DNA from: Pyrus communis
Taxonomy: Eukaryota > Streptophyta > Magnoliopsida > Rosales > Rosaceae
Direction of reading: 5' to 3'
Assembly (NCBI RefSeq): GCF_963583255.1
Contig: NC_084807.1
Location: 25,426,381 to 25,490,380 of the forward strand
Length of the DNA stretch: 64,000 nucleotides
The notes beneath the pieces were generated by a model. That model was not told the origin of the DNA, ran no database searches, and was given only the letters and a program-made list of their open reading frames with translations. Positions 46,296 through 56,601 of this stretch are shown one piece after another (the first letter of the stretch is position 1; every line of letters begins with the position of its first letter). The position numbers and the translations under genes are program-made.

Positions 46296-47624
46296 TTTAT
46301 GATCATAACCGTTCATGTTATAAATTACTCTATAACGATCACCTCCGCAAAAAATAATTAAAACTAAGATCGTTTAGTAATCTAATTGTATAAAAACAAA
46401 AGAACGAAATTGGTAAAAACATTACGAATTGTTTATATATTTGCTACAATAGATCGACTAAAAGATCTTACTATTATTTTATTTTTTGTAGAGATGATCT
46501 TTACAACGTGATTCATAATATGAAGGGTTCTGATCAGAAGCACAAATCTCTATGATTCGAACTAGGAGAGTTTTGAGTCAGAGTTCCTACTCATTCTTAA
46601 GTAGCCAAGCATTGTACTTAATAAAATAGAAAATTTCGAACCCTAATAAAATGGAAAATTCCACGGCAATCACTAAATACATATCCACATTGTCTTTTGT
46701 CTTAACACATCAATTTTACGTGCAATATATATTAAGGCTCTAAAATGCGCTAAGTGCTAGCTGGACAGGAGTACGAGCTTAGCGCTTAGGGAGACCAGCG
46801 GGGGCCTATGATATTTTTTTTCAATTTTTACTAAATTTAATATATAACATATAAATAAATGACTTATACATAAAAAATATACATAATTGTATTCTAATAT
46901 ATTAAATTGCAAAATAAATTGATATATAAATTATAAAGTACTAGAGCATATTGAAAACATTGGGAACAAACATATAATGAGTGTTCATTCAAGTATCCAA
47001 CAAGTTTCTTAAAACTTAAAGTAAAATTCAAAATGAAAGTTATCTTTTTTTTTTATGTGAGAGTCGCGATCTAGGCTGGTACCTAAGTAAGTTTAGACAT
47101 CCTTTATTACTTTTTAAATGTATGAGAATTAATCGTGACACCTAACGCCTAAGCAGCCCTAAGCAAGCCCTTAAGAACAATAGAATTTGATAATTTCGCG
47201 GCGTTTGATAATTTCGTTTTTTTAGTTTTTTGAAAACTAAAATCTTGTATGGTAACTATCTTCAATTTTCCAAAAAAATAAAAATAAATAAATAAATAAA
47301 TATGAAAACTAAAAACCACTTCCTTGAGTTTTTACTTTTGGTTTTCAGTTTTCATTTTTCTAGAAAACTGAAAGTAGTTACTAAATAAGAATTCAGTTTT
47401 TTTTTTTTTTTTAAAAAATTGAAACCTAAAACAAAATAATTATCAAACGACTTTTATAAGTAATACATTCCGTTCCACTCTCTATTACATAAACATGGGT
47501 ACGTTACATCCCTTCATAATTTAAATTGCATGTAAATTAATTCATCATTTAGCTAGCAAGAAAGCTAGCTAATAAAAAGGGACGTTTTATTCTTTAAGAT
47601 TACTTGTTCTTGTGGGATTGACGC
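46296..47624. other. Intergenic part of the duplicated segment
   Basis: Colinear with 27838-29273; no gene. It contains the self-complementary CTAAGCGC-type element at 46737-47180 and an A-rich tract (AAATA repeats) at 47275-47305. Confidence 0.5.
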
Positions 47625-48075
47625 TCATGGCGGGGTGGTGATGCCTGCAAATGAAAACAAAGGAGAAAGATTTATTAAGCACATAAAATAATTAATGTAG
47701 TTTAAATTAATTATCTAATATGGATCAGATAGAGATTAGATGTGGAGAGAACTCACTCCCACACTTGAAGTTGCGAGGGACACTTCTTCCACAACCTTCA
47801 ATCTGCTTAATTGTACGTCCGACGGGGATCAAATTGGCCACCTTGGGGGTGACATAAGGGCAGACACACTCAACATGAGCAGCCCTAACAATTTGGCAGC
47901 AGAGCGCAGAAGGATTGCGTCCTGGAAGTATAGCGCTCCTGCATTCATCACGGAGACGGCCCACCTCCTGCTTACACTGGCTCGGCGACGTGTCCGCCTT
48001 TGCCATCGGAACCACCTCCCAAACACCACACCATAACAAGCATATGATCACGGCCAATGAGCCTGCTGCCCTCAT
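47625..48075 (-). CDS. Small secreted eight-cysteine lipid-transfer-like protein, copy F
   Basis: Exons 48075-47757 and 47644-47625 encode the same 112-aa protein as copy D, with no base difference seen in the coding exons although the flanks differ by scattered substitutions and indels. It has a signal peptide, all eight cysteines, the GTGAGT donor and GCAG acceptor, and a TATA box at 48158-48163. As in D, the role is predicted extracellular lipid binding. The exact coding identity beside diverged flanks suggests either a very recent duplication with strong constraint or gene conversion with D. Confidence 0.87.
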
Positions 48076-48157
48076 GATTTTCCCTGATATTTTTCCTTTA
48101 TTGTTTGAGTTCTTTCTTTGTTGCTCTTGTGCATTTTAGCAGTGGAGACTACCCCCT

Positions 48158-48163
48158 TTTATA
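48158..48163 (-). promoter_or_regulatory. TATA box of nsLTP copy F
   Basis: TATAAA on the minus strand ~83 nt upstream of the ATG in the context CATCTATAAAAGGGGG. Confidence 0.6.
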
Positions 48164-48169
48164 GATGGG

Positions 48170-49377
48170 GTCATAAAGAGTTCATTCAATTATCCAATAA
48201 GTTTCTTACAACTTATTGAAAAAATAAAATGTAAAATGGAAGTTATCTATTTCCTGCCTATGTAAAAGTTGCGATCTAGACGGGCTAAGTAGGTGCCTAG
48301 GTAAGTCTAGGCACCCCTTATTATTTTTTAAACGTTTAAGAATTAATCATGGCAGTGGTCATTCACCTCTCACCTAGGCTGTCCTTGGCAGGAATTGACA
48401 AGTGCCTACTAGGTGTTCGACGAAATTGCCCAATAAAACTTTTTGGGTTGATATTATGACACTGTAATGATCGTTTTTAAATCTCAAATGTTAAAATTAA
48501 TTGTTATATTGTCGATATTTGAATATTTAATCATTGTATCGGCGATATTTTATATTAATCAAAACTTAATTTCGAATCATTTTAGCTAACCAGTATTCCA
48601 TAAATCTTTTGGCCGGCAATGAGTGTACTGTGTACTCAAGACTATGATCTGTTCAATTGTTGTATTCATGTGGAAGAGAAAATGTGCGAGATGACTTCTT
48701 GTTCCTCTCTTAGTCGCACATTCAGCAATGTGGAAAAAGGAAATTATTAATGTCACATGCTGTAGAAAAAAATGACGGGTAATAGGCTCCAAATTAAAAG
48801 TGACGCGTCGTACACAAAATTGACGTGCAATGCGCTAAAGCATTGAAGGCTTTGAACACTATATATGTTTGTGAATATTTAATCACTGTAAGTCGATATT
48901 TTAGCTAGCTAGTTTTCCAAAAATCTTTCGGCCGGCTTCTAGTAATGGCACAACTCAATGAGAACTTAATGGAGTGTATTGAATTGTTGTATTAGATGAC
49001 TTGATGTTTCTCTTTTAGTCGTGGAGAAATTCTTCAGTGGTTTAGAACATGGTCTAGTATACTAAATCGTGTCATTCACGCACTGAAAAATCTTTTTCAA
49101 TCGGACATCATTACTTAGGTAAATCAGAAAATATAGGAGAAAAAACAAGCAATGTGGAAAAAGAGAATTAGTAATGTGACGTGGTGTAGACAAAATTAAT
49201 TGGTCATAGACCCCAAATTAAAAAATTGACTCGTTGTAGACAAAATTGACGTTTAATGGGCTAAAAAATTGAAGGCTTTTTAATATTCACATGGGTTCTT
49301 CCAGAGAGTCAAACTGGTGAGACTTGACTTGCCATTGACTTCGGATGGCCGCCCTAAAGAAATTATTTATTAAAAAT
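48170..49377. other. Intergenic region: end of one duplicated segment, start of another
   Basis: 48170-48853 matches 29815-30490; from 48853 on it matches 20886 onward. No gene. Confidence 0.5.
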
Positions 49378-49741
49378 GGCCTAAATGTCAATTTAGTTTC
49401 TATATTTTCAATTTGATCAAATTGATCATTGGGTTTATATTTATTAATCAATTCAAGACAATTCGTTAAAATTGACATGTGCCAAGTATGTGAGAAGACA
49501 AAAACATGATTTCACGTACATCCACTAAACATATACGATGTTTATCTTTAGAAATTGACGCTTTGATCAATTCACTTGTATACTATGCGATTTAGGTCAT
49601 GTCAATTTTAAGTATCTTGTAACGGATTGCCTTAAATTGGTTAACTGATGTAAACACAGAGACCAATTTGAACATATTGAAAACACAATGACTAAATTGA
49701 TCATTAGACTAAAACACAAGGACCAATTTGACATTGAAGCC
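49378..49741. mobile_element. Mutator-like MITE (duplicated copy)
   Basis: Paralogous copy of the MITE at 21426-21789 with ends GGCCTAAATGTCAATTTAG and, on the minus strand, GGCTTCAATGTCAAATTGG. Confidence 0.7.
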
Positions 49742-49931
49742 TTAAAAAATAATCAAACTATGAATACACTTATTTTGTAGCTCTACAATTTTTTAGGAGA
49801 AATCATGAGGGTATAAGGGTTACAAGCGTAAATTTCAAGGAACAACAATTTTTGGAATTCACTAGAGATAGGGACACAATCGAAAATGTTATTTGATTAA
49901 TGATTGCAAGATGATTAAGAGCTAGCCAATA

Positions 49932-50218
49932 TGTCACATCCCGGCTCGGGTGGGACCACTTTCCGGGCCCGCTCCACCACCGTAGCACGATATTGTCCGC
50001 TTTGGGCTCTCAGCACACCCTCACGGTTTTGTTTTTGGGAACTCACACGAGAACTTCCCAGTGGGTCACCCATCATGGGAGTGCTCTAGCCCATTTCTCA
50101 CTTAACTTCGGAGTTCCTATGGAACCCGAAGCCAGTGAGCTCCCAAAAGACCTCGTGCTAGGTAGAGATGAGAATATACATATAAAGATCACTCCCCTGG
50201 GCGATGTGGGATATCACA
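49932..50218. mobile_element. Cassandra solo LTR, 287 bp
   Basis: Begins TGTCACATCCCGGCTCGGG and ends GGGATATCACA, flanked by CAATA (49927-49931 and 50219-50223). The antisense 5S-rRNA-like block is clear: CTTAACTTCGGAGTTCC and GGGTCACCCATCATGGGAG. It lies inside the copy of the 20886-22910 segment and is absent from the original, so it inserted after that duplication. Confidence 0.92.
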
Positions 50219-50223
50219 CAATA

Positions 50224-50717
50224 GCTTAAATAACATGATCACAACACCCTAAGATAACTCAAAGGTCGTAAGAAATTAATTAACAATTACCCAATTAAAT
50301 AGGGATAAAATAGTAATATGGAACAATTAGAAATACAAACGTGGAAGAGAAAATCCCACCACATTTGATGCAAATCAATTTTTCTCAATGATAATGTTAG
50401 GGAGACAAAATTTGCGTACTAAATGATGTGTTGCCAATACGAATAAGCACGTTTATGAACGCCTAAGTAATGAATCAATCATCATCTTCCATATTCTTTA
50501 GTTTTCCAAATTTTGTCTACAAATTTAGTCTGCGCATTAGCCTTTTCTCAAACTGCAAACTCAAATATCCCGCGGATGAGGAATAGGTGGAGGCCATTCC
50601 GTCTGACCATTGGGTCTCCGCCATTCGGTTAGGGGCTGATAGGGATTGGGTAGGAATTCAAAGGACGTCTAATTTTGGCATTTAGGGTTTTGGTGGTTGC
50701 TAGATCGTGAAAGGGAG
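50224..50717. other. Duplicated non-coding segment
   Basis: Colinear with 21930-22335; includes a small MITE-like stretch near 50391-50545. No intact gene. Confidence 0.5.
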
Positions 50718-51142
50718 CATGGACGGAGGGAGGTAAGGCCCAGTGGGGGCACATGCCCCCTCTCATCCTATTTTGTTTGCATTACAAATTATTAAATTAA
50801 TCATTCTCATTTATTTTGCTTTACAAATTATTCAATTAATCATATTAAAATAATGAAAATCCCCTTTTAGTTTTTAAATGCCCCTCCTTCCTTTCTGTAT
50901 ATTTTGCTCATGCACTAATGTCTAAACCTTATTGAGTTGCATGCATTTGGTTAGTTAGTACAAATGAGCATTGGATTGTCAATACAGCAATTAAAGACAA
51001 AACTAAACAATAGAGTAATAAAATTAGGCATTTTGCAACTAATTTTTTCAGCAATTGTAAAAGAACTAGCTTTATTTGTCTGAAAAATGAGCTCAAGTTT
51101 TTTAAGGTGCCCCTCTTAGTTAAAATTCTGGCTTCGTCTCTG
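50718..51142. mobile_element. hAT-type element, 425 bp
   Basis: The left end CATGGACGGAGGGAGG and the right end, on the minus strand, CAGAGACGAAGCCAGAA resemble the CAG(A/T)G(A/G)CGGAGCCAG termini of plant Ac-like hATs. Flanks AAAGGGAG (50710-50717) and AAAGGAGG (51143-51150) are a diverged 8-bp target duplication. The paralogous site near 22330-22340 is empty. Confidence 0.75.
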
Positions 51143-51991
51143 AAAGGAGGTGCATCGAGAGAGATGTTTCTGATTTATTAGCTGCGTCGTCATCGCTGTC
51201 GAACGACAACGATGCCGTGGTAGCCATTGTTCAGGTGAGGAAGACAGAGATAGAGTTGGCGATGAGAAGTTCAGACTGAGGGTGTGATTTTGGTCTTTCG
51301 ATTACTCAGGGCAAGGGTTGTCTTTTAATCATAGCCATCTGACCCGATTCTCATCGAAGGGCTGCAAAAAAAAAAAAAAAAAAAAAAAAAAACTGATTTG
51401 TCATGAAACCACAAGGTATTTTTGTAAACAAATCAGGAAAAAAAAGAAAAACCGAAAAAAAAACTGATTCGTCATCCTTTTTCTCCGTCAACCGCAGCCC
51501 TCGCACACGCTAGTTTCCCACGCAGTCATTAACTGCACACCGGCAGTTTGTTTGTAGTTGTGCAGAAATCAAGGAGAAGAGAACCAGGGCGAGGCCGAGG
51601 GAGAAACGGAGAGACAGATCAACAAAGAGTCTTCCTTGGTACAACTTCTTAATTTTCAATCTTAATCTTTTATTCTCAATTCTCAATCTCAAAAGTACGG
51701 CTGTGTGAAAAATGGAGGGGAAAAAATGGCACCGCTTATAATATAAATGTGAACGTGTTCACCTCGTTGTAGAATTTTGCAATGTTATTCAAACCCTAAT
51801 AAGATGGAAAATTTCAAACCCCAATAAAATGGAAAATTTCACGGTAATCACTAATTACAAATCCACAATGTCTTTTGTATTAAGACATTAATTTTACGTG
51901 AAATATATATTAAGGCTCTAAAATGTGTTAGGCGTTAATCGGACGGTGAGTAGGAGCTCTTTAAGTATACTTATTCTTGTGGGATTGATGT
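51143..51991. other. Duplicated gene-fragment-like segment and 3' flank of nsLTP G
   Basis: Matches 22340-22910 up to ~51720 (with a longer poly(A) run at 51366-51391), then matches 30640-30910. No intact gene. Confidence 0.5.
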
Positions 51992-52442
51992 TCATGGCAG
52001 GGCTGTGATGCCTGCAAAAGAAAAAAAGGAAAAATATTTATTAAGCGCATAAAATAATTAATGTGATTTATAAATTAATTAGCTAATATGGATCAGATAG
52101 AGATTAGATGTGGAGAACTCACTCCCACACTTAAAAGTTGCGAGGGACACTTCTTCCACAACCTTCAATCTGCCTAATTGTACGTCGGACAGGGATAAAA
52201 TTGGCCACCTTGGGGGTGACATAAGGGCACACACACTCAACATGAGCAGCCCTAACAATTTGGCAGCAGAGTGCAGAAGGATTACGTCCTGGAAGTATCG
52301 CGCTCCTGCATTCATCACGAACGTGGCCCACCTCCTGCTTACACTGGCTCGGCGACGTGTCCGCCTTCGCCATCGGAACCACCTCCCAGACACCACACCA
52401 TAACAAGCATATGATCACGGCCAGTGAGCCTGTTGCCCTCAT
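51992..52442 (-). pseudogene. nsLTP-like copy G: 1-nt insertion, promoter lost
   Basis: Exon 1 starts at ATG 52442 (signal peptide MRATGSLAVIICLLWCGVWE) and keeps seven of the eight cysteines. An extra A in the run at 52133-52136, compared with copy E, changes the frame after VPRNF and gives TAA at 52133-52131, losing the last cysteine and the splice frame. Exon 2 remains at 52011-51992 (SITALP). Upstream, the TATA-containing stretch present in C, D and F is deleted: GAGACTAC is joined directly to CTTAACAC. The protein might still be secreted if expressed, but one disulphide would be missing. Confidence 0.82.
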
Positions 52443-52651
52443 GATTTTCCCTGATATTTTTCCTTTTTTGTTTGAGTTCCTTCTTTGTTGCTCTTGTTGC
52501 ATTTTAGCAGTAGAGACTACCTTAACACAACTCTTTTATTTTATTATTGAGAAGTTTACAAAATGTAGTATATTATCTATGGATAATGCTAGGAAAACCA
52601 AATTCTTTAAATAGAAACCTAGATTTTAATCCTTAAATAAAATGAAGTTTA

Positions 52652-53478
52652 GAAAAATGTACGTATACCATGAGCTAGCACAATGTATAGAACAAATATA
52701 GTCTTACTTTTCAAAGAATCTTCTACATATGTTCCACTTTGTAAAGAGGATAATGCTCATCACCTGACATGGAAAACTTATTTGTCTCCTACTTACGATT
52801 AACGTATCTTTATTGTATGAACATCATAATCAAGACCATTCATTCTATTTATAATCAAGTAAAGATCATACATGTACAAAATATTCAATTTAAAGATCTT
52901 TTAGTCATTCATATGATAAAGAAAATAAACTTTCTTCCATGAGGGGAACAAAAACAATATCCTTTTAAAGAATCCGCTAATTAGCATTCTTAACTGCCAT
53001 TTTAATTTGCAGAAAAATAAACTTTTCTTGCATTTTCAAAGAGATGATATACTTACGTCCCCTCGTAGAAGAATGAACTCATTCCCTTACTTGCAAATAA
53101 CATATCTTCACCACTGAAATTTTATAATTAAAATTATTCAATTTTTTAGTTAAATTGAAAAAATGTCTAGACCCCACCTAGATGCTTAAGCACTAGAAGT
53201 TCCTACCCGCCTAATCTCCGCTAGACGCTTGAGCTCAAGCTGTGACATTTCATCTGGAATCCTAAACGCCACCCCCAGTACCTCCTTTTCCCTCAAGAAT
53301 TTGTAGAGCTACAAAATAGAAGTGTATTCTTAGTTTGATTGTTTTGTAAAATTAATCAATAATTTTCTTTAGGGCGGCAGCTCAAGTCAATGGCAAGTCT
53401 CTCCACGTTAACTTCATCACAGAAGGACCCATGACATGCATGAATATTAAAATAAAAGCCTTCAGTTTTGTCTTGTAC
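52652..53478. repeat. Inverted copy of 33840-34640
   Basis: The reverse complement matches 33840-34640 and also 58570-59370. It is inserted between AAGTTTAGAAAAATG and AAATTAATTTTAGTC, neighbours in the paralogous locus near 32275-32290. It forms an inverted pair with the direct copy 5 kb downstream. Confidence 0.8.
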
Positions 53479-53826
53479 AAGATTAAAAATTAATTTTAGT
53501 CTCTAGACTCTATTTAATGCCAGCATATTAAATATTTCTTTCTTTTATTTATAATTTTAGAGTGTTCATAAATTAAAGGCCAAATCGGATAAATGATCAT
53601 TGTGGTCATAAGGTATTCGGAAAATAGCCCATGTGCTAAAAAAACTCAGATTTAAACCCCTGTGATGTACTCCGTTAGCCAATTTAGTCCAAAAATGTTT
53701 TTTTCCGTTAACTATCTGTTAATACATGGGTAAAATTGTACTTTGATTTAACCTTCTAGGATTTAACCTACTGGGATTTCTATGTTTCTATCAAGACTTC
53801 ACCTTTTTAGAGAGAGGATCGAGAAA

Positions 53827-54025
53827 ATGGCGAATGGGGTAGAGAGAGAAAGTGGGTTGGTGCTATTTAGCGACGATGAGCTGAGAGAGATGAGCGGGGT
53901 GAATAGAGGGTCGGACCAGATAGAGGTCACCAGCCACAGATACGGTGATGCAATCGGGAGGTTTAGGGTTTTCGTCAATGGTGACCTGGAAGTCACCTGC
54001 GAGTGCACCCCTGGCTGTCAGGAAG
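53827..54025 (+). pseudogene. ULT: Captured first exon of an ULTRAPETALA-like gene
   Basis: The frame MANGVERESGLVLFSDDELR, then EMSGVNRGSDQIEV, TSHRYGDAIGRFRVFVNGDL and EVTCECTPGCQE matches the N-terminus of ULTRAPETALA1-type SAND-domain trithorax factors, which control shoot and floral meristem size. Compared with my memory of ULT1, the CGC before TSHRYGD is missing. The exon ends at a GT (54026) and is followed by intron-like T-rich sequence to ~54430; the rest of the gene is absent. An upstream in-frame ATG at 53782 lies in the MULE terminus, so a chimeric transcript read from the element is possible. The first ~55 bp of the exon region recur inverted at 54452-54506. Confidence 0.82.
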
Positions 54026-54451
54026 GTCTTTCTCTCTACCGTTTTGATCTCTCTCACTTTGTTGCTTTTTGGGAAAAAGGGTTTTTATTTTTAATGCATG
54101 TTGTTTGCGTTTTGAGCTTCTTTGAGTTCATCGTGGACTGGGTTTTGACGTTGATGGCTGCAGTTTGTCAGTCCCTTTTCGGTCTGCCTAATCTATTAGG
54201 TTTGTATTTGATGACGACGAGCGTTTGCTTTTGCTTTTGCAAGTTGTTCACTGTATTTTTGTTGGGCATACAGTTGAGGTGTATGTTGTTTTGTCTCACT
54301 AAATGCCTTCTCCTTGTTGAGTGTACAGTAGTTATATGTTTGCCTACTCTTCATATGGTGGAGTCCAGATGGTTTCTGGCTTGTTTGTGGAGTAAAGAGC
54401 TTTTCTATAAGTTGGTGTATTGAGAATGAAACCTACATTGCCAGTTTCCTG

Positions 54452-54506
54452 GCTAAACAGCACCAACCCACTTTCTCTCTCTACCCCATTCGCCATTTTC
54501 TCGATT
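54452..54506. repeat. Inverted copy of the ULT start region (inner end of the right MULE TIR)
   Basis: The reverse complement matches 53818-53872, including ATGGCGAATGGGGTAGAGAG, with about two mismatches. The captured exon's start therefore lies inside both terminal inverted repeats. Confidence 0.85.
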
Positions 54507-54921
54507 TTCTTTCTAAGACCATCTCCAATGGTGATCTAAAACCTAAAAATATTTAGCCCATAAAATTTAGGTTTTAGCCCAGAAACAACTTTTCTGCTCC
54601 AACCCTTCTGACGTAAAATTTTAGCCTGAGATTATCAAAGAATGAATTATGGCTAATTTTTTTAAATTAACTTTAAAAAAAAAAAATTATGTAGACTATC
54701 CTAAATTAATTATATGAACATTTTAACCTAAAAATATTTAAATTCCGATAAAATTTGAAAAATTACTAAATCAATACATGAAAATCATTATAAACCATAT
54801 AAACTTAATACAAACGACATTAATAAACCAAATAAACTTAATACAAATGACAATTAATAAACCACATAAACTTTAAAAAAAAAAAAAGAAAAAAAAAAGA
54901 CAATTAATAAACCATATAAAC

Positions 54922-55891
54922 TTAATAATGATATTCACTATCTTGACTTGGTGATGGACTTGGGTGATAGTCTTGAGATGAGTCGTCATCTTGAAATATA
55001 CTCATTGTGGCATCCCTTCGTAAAATGTCATTTTGCTTACCACGTAAGTATTTCTTCCTCTCTAGAGTGTACTTGTCAAGGTCCTCCATCATCAAATTAA
55101 TTTTGAACCTTTCTTGCTCCTTATCCCCTTGTTCCTTCATGGCCAAACGCATTTTGGCCAATTCTTCTTGCCGAGAGATATGGTTTTCATTCATTCTTAC
55201 CATTTTGCTAGCAAATTCTGCACGTATTGGATCTTGGGACTTCCCTTTTCTCTTTTCTTCCTTTTGCTTATCTCTACCCAGGGGCCTTGCAAAAAAAGTT
55301 GGGGTCATTTGTTGAACACCTTCATTGTCGGCAAAATTCACACCTTCATTGACATCATTTGGGGGTGGGGCTTCACCCTGAAATAATCTTCCCCATTGTT
55401 GGTCCGCATCGGTTCCCCATCTCGGACAATCCTTGAGGATGTTCCAAGCATGATGCAACTTAAAAGCTTGATTTTTTGATGTAGTTCTTGTCTTGTAAAT
55501 TGACATTGCTTTGTCACCCTATGCAACGAATACATAAAAACAATTAGTTGCAAAATACTATTATGTACATGACAAATAAAATATCAACAAAGAAACTCAC
55601 AATTTTTGAGGTGCCCCTTCCACTAGGCATGTCAACCATGGCTCTCTCCAAGCTTCCCTTTCACAAAGTGCACGCTTTGTTGATAATCTTCCACCGATCA
55701 TAAACACCACCAACTTCCCTTTGGCCACCATTGGAGTTTTCATGGAACTTATCAACGATTTTACCCCACAAAACCTTTCTATTTTGATTCGTGCCGGCGG
55801 CACCATCTTCGCTAATAGAAATCCATGCCAAACATAAAGCAATATCTTCGTCAAAGGTCCAATTACGACCTCTAACATGCTCTTTTGCCAT
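54922..55891 (-). pseudogene. Harbinger ORF1: Myb/SANT-like DNA-binding protein with NAM-associated C-terminus
   Basis: Exon 1 (55891-55601) reads RGRNWTFDEDIALCLAWISI, LWGKIVDKFHE and YDRWKIINKACTL; exon 2 (55518-54922) reads AFKLHHAWNILKDCPRW, then a Lys/Glu-rich coiled-coil-like region (RQEELAKMRLAMKEQGDKEQ), ending DSEYHY. This is the trihelix/Myb-like ORF1 of Pong-type Harbinger elements, often mis-annotated as GST T3-like, which helps the transposase bind DNA and enter the nucleus. A single TGA replaces the expected TGG codon after ACTL (near 55661), so it is disabled unless read through. The rest is open. Confidence 0.8.
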
Positions 55892-56422
55892 CTTGAAAAT
55901 TTTGGAAATGGGAAGAAATGGTAGAAAGAAAATTTTGAAGAATTGTTGGAGAAAAGTGAGTTTTGTGTGGATGTTTGAACAAATACATAGGTATTTATAG
56001 AGTTTTTGGTTGAATTTTAAGTTAAATAATTTTTTTTAAATTATTTTAGCCATTGGATTTAAATTTGGACCGTTAGATCTTTTTTTTTTTTACCATTAGA
56101 TTTGATTATATTCGATCTAAGCTGTTGGATTCAATAAATATATAAATATAAAACAAAAAAAATAATAACTTGAACCTAGACTGTTGGATTAACCAACGGC
56201 CCATTTAAATGGAGCCGTTGGATGAAGAAAAGTAGTTGTTGGGCTACTTATGGATCAGACACCGGGGGAACAACCCTACGTGGGTATGTTTTTCTGGTGG
56301 GAAAGGTCTAGCGTGTGGGCACGTAGGCGAGTCAAGAATTGGGCAATGGGCTTCACAGCCCGGTTTCAATCTCATTTGTTAGGGTCCACTTTGCTTTGTG
56401 GCCTAAATTTGGGCTGGTATTA

Positions 56423-56601
56423 GGTTAGTTTTAGGTTTTAGGTTTTAGGTTTTAGGTTAGTTTTAGGTCATGGGTTGGAGTGGGTCTTGGGGGGGATAAA
56501 AAGGGGAATTTTAGGTTATAAGCCATTGTTAGTTTTAGGTCATGGGTTGGAGTGGGTCTGGGGGGGGATAAAAAGGGGAATTTTAGGTTATAAGCCATTG
56601 T
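56423..56601. repeat. GGTTTTA repeats and 71-bp tandem duplication
   Basis: Four or five TTTTAGG units (resembling but not equal to the plant telomere repeat TTTAGGG) precede two copies of a ~71-bp block beginning AGTTTTAGGTCATGGGTTGG (56459 and 56530), which differ mainly in a G-run. Confidence 0.75.

Larger units (their letters stand above)
44207..48853. repeat. Segmental duplication, copy 2 (partner 25744-30490)
   Basis: Direct copy carrying the truncated LTR and nsLTP copy F. The left edge falls in a CK2 beta exon (near CCAGACACCCACAC, possible microhomology). The right edge joins at GAAGGCTTTGAACAC to sequence paralogous to 20886. Confidence 0.85.

Noticed and set aside
53782..54423. 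A complete 213-aa gene starting at 53782
   Set aside because: After residue ~82 the frame runs into captured ULT intron; only the first exon part matches a protein family.
56440..56470. Telomeric repeat island
   Set aside because: The unit is TTTTAGG, not TTTAGGG, with only four or five copies inside a Harbinger element; a local slippage repeat is simpler.
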